The notes below the pieces were generated by a model. That model searched no databases and had not been told where the DNA came from. It saw nothing but the letters and a program-made list of their open reading frames with translations. The translations under genes and the position numbers were made by a program. This document shows, one piece after another, positions 38,401-46,740 of a DNA stretch of 64,000 nt (the first letter of the stretch is position 1; every line of letters starts with the position of its first letter). The stretch is from the NCBI GenBank assembly GCA_024195265.1, contig JAJLRJ010000010.1:18924193-18988192 (forward strand). Reading direction: 5' to 3'. Source of the stretch: Dendrophyllia cribrosa (lineage: Eukaryota > Cnidaria > Anthozoa > Scleractinia > Dendrophylliidae).

Positions 38401-40560
38401 TTAGTGATGTTGGATGATGCCTAGTGATGTTGTATGATGCCTAGTGATGATGGATGATGGCTAGTTACGTTGGATGATGTCTATTTACGCTGGATGATGC
38501 CTAGTGATGCTGTATGATGCCTAGTGATGTTGGATGATGCCTAGTTACGTTAGATGATGCCTAGTGATGCTGTACGGTGGCTAGTGTTGTTGGATGATGC
38601 CTAGTTACGTTAGTTGATGCCTAGTGATGCTGTATGATGCCTAGTGATGTTGGATGATGCCTAGTTACGTCGGATGATGCCTAGTTACGTTGGATGATGC
38701 CTAGTGATGTTGGATGATGCCTAGTGACGTTGGATGATGTCTATTTACGCTGGATGATGCATAGTGATGCTGTATGATGCCTAGTGATGTTGGATGATGC
38801 CTAGTTACGTTGGATGATGTCTATTTACTCTGGATGATGCCTAGTGAGGCTGTATGATGCCTAGTGATGTTGGATGATTCCTAGTTACGTTGGATGATGT
38901 CTATTTACGCTGGATGACCCCTAGTGATGCTGTATGATGCCTAGTGATGTTGGATGATGTCTAGTTACGTTAGATGATGCCTAGTGATGTTGGATGATGT
39001 GTAGTTACGTTGGAGGATGCCTAGTGATGGTAGATGGTCCCTATTTACGTTTGATGATGTCTAGTGATGCTAGATAATGCCTAGTGATGTTGGATGATGT
39101 CTATTTACGTTGGATGATGCCTAGTTATGTTGGATGATGTCTAGTTACGTTGGATGATGCCTAGGTATGTTGGATGATGTCTAGTGACGTTGGATGATGC
39201 TTAGTTACGTTGGATGATGCCTAGTGATATTGGATGATGTCTAGTTACGTTGGATGATGCCTAGTGATGTTGGATGATGCCTAGGTACGTTAGATGATGC
39301 CTAGTGATGCTGTATGATGTCTAGTGATGTTGCATGATGCCTAGTTACGTTGGATGATGTCTATTTACGCTGGATGATGCCTAGTAATGTTGGATAATGT
39401 CTAGTGACGTTGGATGATGCTAAGTGATGTTGGATGATGCCTAGTGATGTTGTATGATGCCTAGTGATGATGGATGATGCCTAGTTACGTTGGATGATGT
39501 CTAGTTATGCTGGATGATGCCTAGTGATGCTGTATGATGCCTAGTGATGTTGGATGATGCCTAGTTACGTTAGATGATGCCTAGTGATGCTGTATGATGC
39601 CTAGTGATGTTGGATGATGCCTAGGTACGTTAGATGATGCCTAGTGATGTTGGATGATGTCTGGGTACGTTGGATGATGCCTAGTGATGTTGGATGATGT
39701 CTAGTTACATTGGATGATGCTTAGTGATGTTGGATGAAGCCTAGTGATGTTGTATCATGCCTAGTGATGATGGATGATGGCTATTTACGTTGGATGATGT
39801 CTATTTACGCTGGATGATGCCTAGTGATGCTGTATGATGCCTAGTGATGTTGGATGATGCCTAGTTACGTTAGATGATGCCTAGTGATGCTGTATGATGC
39901 CTAGTGATGTTGGATGATGCCTAGTTACGTTGGATGATGTCTATTTACGCTGGATGATGGCTAGTGATGCTGTATGATGCCTAGTGATGTTGGATGATGC
40001 CTAGTGATGTTGGATGATGCCTAGTTACGTTAGATGATGCCTAGTGATGCTGTATGATGGCTAGTGATTTGGATGATGCCTAGTTACGTTAGATGATGCC
40101 TAGTGATGCTGTATGATGCGTAGTGATGTTGGATGATGCCTAGTTACGTTGGATGATGCCAAGTTACGTTGGATGATGCCTAGTGATGTTGGATGATGCC
40201 TAGTTACGTTGGATGATGTCTATTTACGCTGGATGATGCCTAGTGATGCTGTATGATGCCTAGTGATATCGGATAATGTCTAGTTACGTTGGATGATGCC
40301 TAATAATGCTGGATGAGGTCTAGTGATGTTGGATGATGCGTAGTGATGTTGGATGATGTCTAGTTACGTTGGATGATGCCTAGTAATGTTGGATGATGTC
40401 TAGGTACGGTGGATGATGTCTATTTACGTTGGTTGATGCCTAGTGACACTGTATGATGCCTGATGATGTTGGATGATGTCTAGCGACATTGGATGACGTG
40501 TAGTGATGTTGGATGATATCTAGCGACATTGGATGACGTGTAGTGATGTTGGATGACGTG
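35413..40560 (-). repeat. 20 bp satellite array, right arm, about 257 units
   Basis: The same 20 bp unit as in the left arm, in reverse-complement orientation, for 5.15 kb. One phase slip is visible at about 40068. Composite blocks recur: the variant string starting GGAGG(A/G)TGCC and followed by a Y-rich unit CCTATTTMCGTTTG appears at about 35611, 37112, 37812 and 39012, so the array has grown by duplication of 0.7-1.5 kb blocks. Both edges are more divergent than the centre. Confidence 0.95.
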
Positions 40561-40801
40561 TAGTTATGATTGGTGATGGTTTAAGTGAAGATATTGTTGT
40601 TGATTTTTACTTTAGTGTACTGGAACACGAACTTACTACCACCACACTCCTGTCCGCCATCTTGAATGTCGAGCTTGAAATCACGTGAGCTCGCTATGCA
40701 ATTTTATTAGCTAATCGATTAATTTGGCTCAGCCTAAATCGGCCAGATTCTCGCGGCGCCCGCACACGATGAGGAATTTGTCTCGTGAGGCAAAAAATAT
40801 C

Positions 40802-41017
40802 TAGACTACGAGCAGTCTCTCTTTCCCAGCTTAGTCCGTCGAGCGAGAAACGATAAAGCATTAGTGAGCGGATAATGGCCGCGCGAAACTGGGTGTGAGG
40901 CAGGCGCCCGGGAAAATCTCTCGCCCCCAGTTTCGCGCGGCCATTATCCGCTCTCTAATGTTTTTTCGTTTCTCGCTCGACGGACTAAGCTGGGAAAGAG
41001 AGATTGCTCGTAGTCTG
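40802..41017. mobile_element. 216 bp palindromic MITE with 9 bp target duplication
   Basis: AGACTACGAGCA begins at 40803 and the inverse ends at 41017; the pairing arms extend for more than 50 bases with few mismatches. AAAAATATC flanks both sides (40793-40801 and 41018-41026). The uninterrupted sequence at about 15398 contains a single AAAAATATC. A 9 bp duplication fits a Mutator-like non-autonomous element. Confidence 0.85.
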
Positions 41018-41169
41018 AAAAATATCAAACACGACAGATATTTGCCTCACGACCTCGCGAGACAAAAAAAATTCACCAAAAAATCCAGCGCACACTTGAG
41101 GAAACAGCTGAGCGAACTGCCTCGCGAGGAATTTTGCCCAGCACTTTCCTCAAGTGTGCAGCAGGCCAG

Positions 41170-41508
41170 GAGCCCATTACCCGGAGCGTGCAACTACCAT
41201 AAATTCGTGCAACGGCGTTTTTACAAGTAGGTTTATTTTTAGATAAGCCTTTCCCGCGAATTGGTTTCGGAAAGCCAATCACAAGCAATTACATAATTAA
41301 TAACTATTCACATGTTCACATTCCTGTGTGGCGAATGTCTGATTTACAGTCGCTATGTGAATATGTGAATGTTATTAATTATGCAATTGCTTGTGATTGG
41401 TTTTCTGAAACCAATTCACGGGAAAGGCTTATCTAAAAATAAACCTACTTGTAAAAACGCCGTTTCACAGGCGCAGTGTGGAAGTTGTACGCTCCAGGAT
41501 TATGGGCT
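41170..41508. mobile_element. 340 bp inverted-repeat MITE
   Basis: Long inverted arms: a segment including GTTTTTACAAGTAGGTTTAT at about 41217 recurs inverted at about 41440. The arms meet around a short AT-rich centre near 41340. The outer 45 bases on each side have diverged more. Non-coding. Confidence 0.7.
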
Positions 41509-42403
41509 TCTGGGCAGGCTTAAAGGAATTGGGCTGAAAGTTCACGAGACAACAGTCATATTTCACACATATGCACGGTCGTAAACTGGTCCCTAACTAC
41601 GGAGCAAAATTCACATTATCGTCAGGCATTTTGAATTTGTAACGGTCTTGTGTTTCAAAGCGCATGCACTGCGGTTTTTCCGTCTTGTCCTGTACTGAAA
41701 TGATCGTGGGAGAATCTGGGTACGAGATTAGCGAGGCTTTTGTAATTGGGCGGTTCGGCTTTTTCCGGCCCCACTCGCGCAAATGCGTACGGCCCTCAAC
41801 AGTGCTCGCAGGACCGTACCGGTTTACATCTACATCTACATAAATTTAAAGTCCTACAAAGGATACCCATCACTGCAAGACGTTAAAAATAAACTAATGA
41901 ATATAAATATTTACGTAGTATTAAAAAAATAAAAAAATAAATAATAGCTTTAGCCTGCGAGCAAGCTCTCGGGCTACCCTAACCTATGAGCTCAAAAGCT
42001 TGCTCGCAGGCTAACGGGTCGTGGGAGGTCCGGATGGGAAACAAACAACAATAATTAAGCAAGAAAGAAAATATTTGGCTTCGGGAAAATATTTGGCTTG
42101 ATCGAGGTCATGGCGTACGGACCGAGATATGATAATGCGCACATGGAAATAAATTCATATGAACTGCGGAGAACGAAAAAAAGACAAGTGATCATCGCAG
42201 TTACGCCTGAATTGCAACTCCGTTTGTTTGCTGTATAACTGCGATGATCACATTATCTTTCATAAACTATGATGGTGGCGGGTTCGTTGGTGGCGAACTC
42301 TCTGGTGGCGAAATGACCGAAACCAAGAGAAAAGTCACCTCGCCACCAATGTAGTCGTTGCCTTGCTGCCAATTCGCCACCAAGAAGTAGCTGTTCGATT
42401 AGA
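41509..42403. other. Intergenic region with short dispersed repeats
   Basis: No gene found. A small inverted pair, TAGCCTGCGAGCAAGCT near 41953 and AGCTTGCTCGCAGGCTA near 42000, forms a hairpin. GCGATGATCAC appears in inverted forms near 42190 and 42240. The TGGTGGCGA cluster at 42276-42395 recurs near 59640. Confidence 0.5.
42276..42395. repeat. TGGTGGCGA-rich dispersed repeat, copy 1
   Basis: Contains several copies of TGGTGGCGA and the phrase GGTTCGTTGGTGGCGAA. A close relative is at 59640-59730 on the other side of the Polinton, including the same GTGACC and TCACCTCGCCACCAA segments. It is a dispersed repeat, not a Polinton terminus, because the Polinton ends lie well inside. Confidence 0.65.
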
Positions 42404-43279
42404 CCCGGCGTTACTAATCGATGAAATCGATGATCGATTAAAATCGATATCAATCGATGGCAATCGATATCAATTAATCGATTGATATTGATAATCGATG
42501 ACCAATCGATGAAGAAGATTTTTGTGACCTTATCGATTGGCATCGATTGTTATCCATTGTCATCGATTGCTATCGATTGTCTTCGATTGTTATCGATTAT
42601 CACAATGCAGTTTTCTTACTCTTTAAATATGAAAATTCGACACATTTACTTTGAAAACATGACTTTTAGCCAAACGAGAATGAGAGTCACCGAGAGTTGA
42701 AGGATGAGAGTTCAGTTGCACGAGAGTTTTATTCAATCTCAGCAAGCGTGGGCCAAATTCGATGAGAGCGCACAGGAATCGCCGAGAGTGCATGAGAGTT
42801 TCAGGCCAAACGAGAGCGAAACCACTGTAGCTGTAGCTGCTGTCATGCCCGGGTGTCACGGTACTAGAGGATGGACAGCAAATTAACAAACAACATACAT
42901 GTCATTTGGTCAGATAGAAATTACAATGCATAAGCGATTTACTCGCCATAGGGGTTTTCTCTATTTCTTCTTACTTCTTCTTGCTTCTAAACTCAAGTGA
43001 AAGGGAGTCGCAAAGCGGCGAAAAGTGAGACACGCACGAAGCGGCGAAAACTCGCTGTTTCGCAACTCGTTTGTCGCCACTTTGCGGCTCAATTTCACTT
43101 GGAACATCTGTCATGAAAGTACTTGCCAATCGATATCAATCGATGAACTTGTTTTTGTGACTATCGATTGGTCATCGATTGGCCGATACCAATCGATATC
43201 AATTAACTAATTTCATCGATTGATATCGATTTATCGATTGAATTTCCGATCATCGATTTCATCGATTGGTAACGCCGGG
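42404..43279. mobile_element. 876 bp element with ATCGAT subterminal repeats
   Basis: CCCGGCGTTAC at the left and GTAACGCCGGG at the right, flanked by ATTAGA at 42398-42403 and 43280-43285, an apparent 6 bp target duplication. Just inside both ends are dense runs of ATCGAT/CGATTG repeats (about 42416-42600 and 43127-43268). The middle has no recognisable gene. Confidence 0.8.
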
Positions 43280-43385
43280 ATTAGAATACGAAGAGTACCT
43301 TTATTTTGTTCCGAAATCGTTGTGCCGTCACGTCGCGATCGTGGAGCCGCCATCTTGGGAGAGGACTGTTCAAAGTCTTGCGTTT

Positions 43386-43556
43386 AGTAGTAGAAGACGT
43401 TGGTGATCCGGGACCACCTTAAATTTCCGAGACCACGTACCCACCTGCCCCCCTCAGCCTCCTTTGTCGGCTTCGGGGGGCAGGTGGGTACGTGGTCTCG
43501 GAAATTTAAGGTGGTCCCGGATGCACCAACGTCTTCTACTACACACTGGTGAATGC
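43386..43556 (+). repeat. Polinton left terminal inverted repeat, itself a hairpin
   Basis: The 171 bp repeat consists of an outer arm (43386-43453), a 21-base loop and an inner arm (43475-43542) complementary to the outer one except for a one-base bulge near 43406 (GGTG-ATCC against GGTGCATCC). About 14 more bases inside the hairpin (to GAATGC) also match the right end. Confidence 0.93.
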
Positions 43557-43593
43557 CCCCGAGCCCGACCGCAACGGCAAGCGAGACATAACC

Positions 43594-43624
43594 AATTGGA
43601 TAAATCCCTACCCTTGGTATATAC
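43594..43624 (+). promoter_or_regulatory. Early-type promoter candidate, first gene
   Basis: AATTG, 19 bases, then TATATAC, with the ATG 13 bases further on. The same architecture precedes the next two genes. Confidence 0.45.
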
Positions 43625-43637
43625 GCAAATTGTGACA

Positions 43638-43844
43638 ATGGGGCGAGGAAGAAGCGGCTTTGTTGTTAATGGTAAGAAAAAACAAGTTCTTTTTGATCGG
43701 CGCAACCCCACAAAATATTTTATTGGAAGGACTTCTAATACAATGGTGAAGCCCAGTCCAAAAGAAAACATTATCCCTCCTGATATACTTATAATTGCCG
43801 AAGCATTATCTCCACAGCAACTTGTATCACTGATTACCAATTGA
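43638..43844 (+). CDS. Small basic Polinton protein, 68 aa, unknown
   Basis: A short frame starting MGRGRSGFVVNGKKK at 43638, the first ATG after the promoter-like element. The longer frame upstream is only the terminal repeat read through. The N-terminal half is strongly basic and could bind nucleic acid; the C-terminal half ends in an acidic and hydrophobic helix-like stretch (DILIIAEALSPQQLV). I do not recognise the family. It is the leftmost gene and is followed after 28 bases by the zinc-finger gene, whose promoter motif overlaps its last codons. Confidence 0.6.
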   Translation: MGRGRSGFVVNGKKKQVLFDRRNPTKYFIGRTSNTMVKPSPKENIIPPDILIIAEALSPQQLVSLITN

Positions 43845-43866
43845 AAAACCATATAACCTTGTATAA
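43839..43866 (+). promoter_or_regulatory. Early-type promoter candidate, zinc-finger gene
   Basis: AATTGAAAAA, then CTTGTATAAA; 18 bases lie between AATTG and TATA and the ATG is 7 bases after the motif. It overlaps the stop codon of the preceding gene. The wording closely matches the element before the exonuclease gene. Confidence 0.5.
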
Positions 43867-43872
43867 ACCACG

Positions 43873-44463
43873 ATGGCGAACAGAGCTATGCCTGCTGTTG
43901 AGTTCTTGTACCTGAGAAGAATCCCTTTGAAAGAAGGCGATGATGTCTTTGCGAAAAACAAAGGAACATTCGAATATAATCCTTGCAGATATTGTGGTTT
44001 AAACTTCACACAAAGCCACTCACTCGTTGAGCATCAAAAATATTCTTGCAAGATTCTTCAAACAGAAAAACGACCGAAAGTGATTTGCCCTGGGTGCAAT
44101 CTGGAAGTTTCTAAAACAACAGTTTACAGACACAGAAAAAATGGTTGCCCGTCTTTGAAAAGAAATTCTCGCGCTCTTCTCAGACATGAGGCGGATTTGG
44201 CGGCACCCCCGATAGCTGTTCGAGATGTTTTTGCCAAGTCATATGTCAGCTGGCATGAGCTGAATGCATGGCTTGACGAGCAAGAACAAGAACAAAAACC
44301 ATTTAAAAACAAAAGCTTAGAGGCTCTTGATCCTTTAAATGACATACGTGATTTAAGCTTTGTTTCGGATTACATCGCAGGTAAGAAATCACTCGCAACG
44401 TTTCAAACGGAGTTGAGTGGTTATTATCAATTGAAAAAACGCCTGAACTTTGTATATCAATGA
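43873..44463 (+). CDS. Zinc-finger protein, 196 aa
   Basis: Starts MANRAMPAVEFLYL. Two zinc-binding motifs are visible: CRYCGLNFTQSHSLVEHQ, continuing to KYSC, at about residues 38-60 (C2H2/C2HC-like), and CPGCNLEVSKTTVYRHRKNG, followed by C, at about residues 73-93. The C-terminal half is predicted to be helical and charged. Fingers of this kind suggest DNA or RNA binding. The gene is intact, and its TGA overlaps the ATGATG start of the exonuclease, so the two probably share an expression phase. A role in early regulation or replication is inference from position only. Confidence 0.75.
   Translation: MANRAMPAVEFLYLRRIPLKEGDDVFAKNKGTFEYNPCRYCGLNFTQSHSLVEHQKYSCKILQTEKRPKVICPGCNLEVSKTTVYRHRKNGCPSLKRNSRALLRHEADLAAPPIAVRDVFAKSYVSWHELNAWLDEQEQEQKPFKNKSLEALDPLNDIRDLSFVSDYIAGKKSLATFQTELSGYYQLKKRLNFVYQ
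44429..44457 (+). promoter_or_regulatory. Early-type promoter candidate, exonuclease gene
   Basis: AATTGAAAAAA, then CTTTGTATAT, with 19 bases between AATTG and TATA, inside the last codons of the zinc-finger gene and just before the ATGATG of the exonuclease. Confidence 0.5.
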
Positions 44464-45562
44464 TGGCGACAACACAAGTGTTCATGAACTTTCTCAAATC
44501 GAGAAACACTGGTCTGAAACAAAAGAGCGCCGACTGGGTGAGAGCCAGACAAAACTCTATCGGTGCATCAGAGATCTCTGCCTTGACAGGATCGTCGCCG
44601 TTTGAATCACGACAAAGCTTGCTCATAAAGAAAATACAGCCAACACATGCTCAACAATGCGGCTTGTACCTGGGGCAATCTGTTCGAACCGCTTATTCGC
44701 AAGTATTTTGAGCAAAAACATTCTGTTTCCGTTTTTGGTTACAGCATCTCTCTTAATCTAGCAAGAGATCATCCGCTTTATCGAAAGGTCACTTGTAGTC
44801 CAGACGGATATTTTCTAGACAAAGATAACACCTTAAGATTGTTAGAGTTTAAATGTCCGTTCAAGCGAAAAATAGCTATTAATAGAATTCCTAGTTATTA
44901 TAGCGATCAGATACAAACAGGGCTTACTTTGAGCGGTGATATGGTAAACAAAGGTCTGTTTGTTGACGGCTATTTTAGAATGTGTTCTTTAAACCAGATT
45001 GATCCAAGTTTAGCACACAATCATTCTCTCAACGGAGGAAAAGAATATAAAACGAAGTGTAACACAACACTTGCGTGGGGAGTTTGTTATTTATTTAGCA
45101 AACGGACGATAACAAGAAACCAAAGGTCAATCATCGATGTCGGCTCACTCACATCGAAACAATTATTTGAGAGAATTATGTCTTCCATTGCTGAGAAAGA
45201 TATATGGTGTTGTTATGGTGCTGTAAGAATGTCGTTTAGAAAACAGGACGAAGACGAGGAGTTTTTGCGTTATAGCCATATGCAAAAAGTGTTTTCAGAG
45301 GGTTCAGAAAGCCCTAAACCAGTAGCTATGTTCGCATGGAAGCTTCTGGATATAACTGAGATTGGGGCGCCAAAGCAACCAAACTTTTTGAATAATATTC
45401 AAACGTCGGTCGAGCGTTTTCATAACAGCTTGGCAAACCGAACACTCTAAAGAGGCAGCTGAAAGCTATCACAGCCCTAAGAAAAATGCTGCCGCCGTAA
45501 GGGCTGGAGACGAAGAGCAAATGTTAGCATTTCTCATGGATAAACTTGCTCAAGGTTATTAA
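44463..45562 (+). CDS. YqaJ/lambda-type exonuclease, frameshifted twice
   Basis: The N-terminal part (44463-about 44650) has WVRARQNSIGASEISALTG, the signature start of YqaJ-type viral recombinases. After a +1 shift near 44640-44660 the frame continues with WGNLFEPLIRKYFE, TCSPDGYF (catalytic D near 44803), LLEFKCPFKR (the E-x-K pair) and YYSDQIQTGL (the Q helix), all in the usual order. A second +1 shift near 45420-45440 leads to a C-terminal tail ending at a TAA at 45560-45562. The family degrades 5-prime strands to drive recombination and replication in phages and large DNA viruses. No nonsense codons are seen within the true frames, so the shifts could be sequence errors. It overlaps the end of the convergent gene by 29 bases. 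Confidence 0.8.
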
Positions 45563-46479
45563 TGCCCGCAGCATTAATAGCTGCTGTCCAATACCATTCA
45601 TTTCTTTGACGTGTAGCGGGATTCTGATGTCTTATGTATGATAAGATTTTGTGTTTTCTTGGCCCTTCTGTTAAAATTAGTTTTAAGAGCTTATGAATTA
45701 TGAACTCATAAGATATCACGCTTGGAAGATGCTCTCTTATGCTTGAGTAAACATAGTTAATTCGCCTAATTTCGTCATCGGTTAATCTCTGAGGGGGTTC
45801 CCCTAGGATACAACTCAACAATAGAGTTGTGTGTTTATTGAAATCACTGCGTTATTTTTTTTTAGAATGTTTCGTAGAGCGCCAATTGTTAAAAATGATG
45901 GATGAATATTTCGTTTTGCTATTTCTTTACGTATTTCTAATAAAACCTTCTCACTGCCGCTTATGCTTTCTAAAGAGTAATTTCCAAGTAACTGATCAAG
46001 GCGATATTTAAAATTATAATTTATTCTGCATGGTGTTTTCACTTTCATATTTTTTCTTTATCGTAGAGGTCTTTATGAGAAAAGACAGCTCCGTATATTG
46101 TTTCAATGCGGTTGCATTCTCTGCAGACAAGTTCTGTTGAATCACGAATGCGTGTAAACGATCCACCACAGCTTTGACACGATTCAATGCTTTTATCTGT
46201 GCTGCCTAGAATGATAACAAACTTGTTTTCGCGATATTGTTGGATTAATTCTTGTCTCGCTGACAAACTAAGATCTTCGAAAATGATTTGAAGTTTTTCT
46301 GTTACTTGTTCTCGGTGAAGCTCTTTGAGATAACTGCTGCCATAGAAGCCACGCAGCATGACTTGCTGGTGTTTTTTATCCAAGACATCTAGTTGAGTCT
46401 TGTATTCTCTCTTTTCATCCATACGTCTAACAATAGACAGTTGCGTGATAAAGCGCTCAACATGTTGCGACTCCGTCAT
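45534..46479 (-). CDS. VLTF3-like late transcription factor, frameshifted twice
   Basis: Three consecutive frames, 46479-46045, 46048-45815 and about 45860-45534, read as one protein. The first ends in a zinc ribbon (CQSCGG then CRECN). The second has YNFKYRLDQLLGNYSLESIS and a LKK-type segment. The third has GEPPQRLTDDEIRRI, then SYEFIIHKLLKLI, then IRHQNPATRQRNEWYW. Order and spacing match VLTF3-type (poxvirus A2L-like) factors of nucleocytoplasmic large DNA viruses: zinc ribbon, then a helical core with a conserved YxxxxKL segment and C-terminal W. Both breaks are -1 type and fall in A runs (near 46055 and 45863). The start MTESQ at 46479 is preceded by AAAAATAAAC instead of the TATATAC motif, so it may be expressed before the late genes. 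Assignment is by pattern, not by search. Confidence 0.6.
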
Positions 46480-46534
46480 GTTTATTTTTAGAAAATTACA
46501 AATGTTCAATTGGGGAACGAAGCTTCTTGAACAT

Positions 46535-46684
46535 ACCGAAGCGCCCCACAAATACCGAAGCGCCCCAACTCTGTTGAAAAAAGTTTTTCTGAGGCGCTTC
46601 GGAATTTTTTTTTTGGAAAAAAATAAAACGGAACACTTCGGAATTAATTTTTTGAAATTTTTTTGGGGGGGCGCTTCGGAATTT
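46535..46684. repeat. Intergenic CCGAAGCGCC / GGCGCTTCGG repeat cluster
   Basis: ACCGAAGCGCCCC occurs twice (46535-46547, 46554-46566), and the inverse GGCGCTTCGGAAT occurs near 46594 and 46669, with a variant CACTTCGGAATT near 46634. Long T and G runs lie between. The inverted copies could form alternative hairpins. It sits in the longest non-coding gap of the element, between the VLTF3-like gene start and the end of the next minus-strand gene. Confidence 0.8.
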
Positions 46685-46740
46685 ATTGGCCTATGTGTGG
46701 CGAGATTTTTCCCTCAAGATTTGTAGATTAAAACCTGAAT

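Larger units (their letters stand above)
23454..40640. mobile_element. 17.2 kb foldback-type element with satellite arms
   Basis: The element begins GGTAGTAAGTTCGTG at 23454 and ends with the inverse at 40640, and ACCACACT lies directly outside both ends (23446-23453 and 40641-40648). About 77-80 bases of unique terminal repeat are followed on each side by thousands of bases of a 20 bp tandem repeat in opposite orientation: 23531-29836 on the left and 35413-40560 on the right. The loop (29837-35412) holds a decayed BEL/Pao element and some non-repetitive DNA. The same host-element sequence without the insertion, with a single ACCACACT, is at 15260-15267, which defines the insertion exactly. 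Foldback elements with tandem-repeat arms are known in Drosophila (FB, Galileo) and in Rehavkus-type MULEs, but with other duplication lengths. No transposase for this element is visible. Confidence 0.85.
21441..41166. mobile_element. Old TAAAGCCTGCCGC-family element expanded to 19.7 kb by insertions
   Basis: The left end 21441-21700 is a direct copy of the left repeat of the 14466-15551 element, and the right end 40649-41166 is the inverted copy, interrupted once. The middle continues the same family sequence at 21846-21954 and 23367-23453. Between these pieces sit a 135 bp MITE, a 1.4 kb segment, the 17.2 kb foldback element and a 216 bp MITE. Comparison with the shorter copy at 14466-15551 lets each insertion be subtracted exactly. 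No target duplication of the oldest element is visible. Confidence 0.7.

Noticed and set aside
23531..40560. A CRISPR-like regular array
   Set aside because: The units are contiguous 20 bp tandem repeats without unique spacers, and the DNA is eukaryotic. It is a satellite.
43454..43637. N-terminal extension of the first Polinton gene into the terminal repeat
   Set aside because: The frame is open only by chance through the hairpin; the promoter-like motif and first good ATG are at 43618 and 43638.
43839..43866. Bacterial sigma70 promoter (TTGAAA and TATAAA with 17-base spacing)
   Set aside because: The match is good, but the surrounding DNA is a eukaryotic mobile element. The motif is better explained as an element-specific viral-type promoter.
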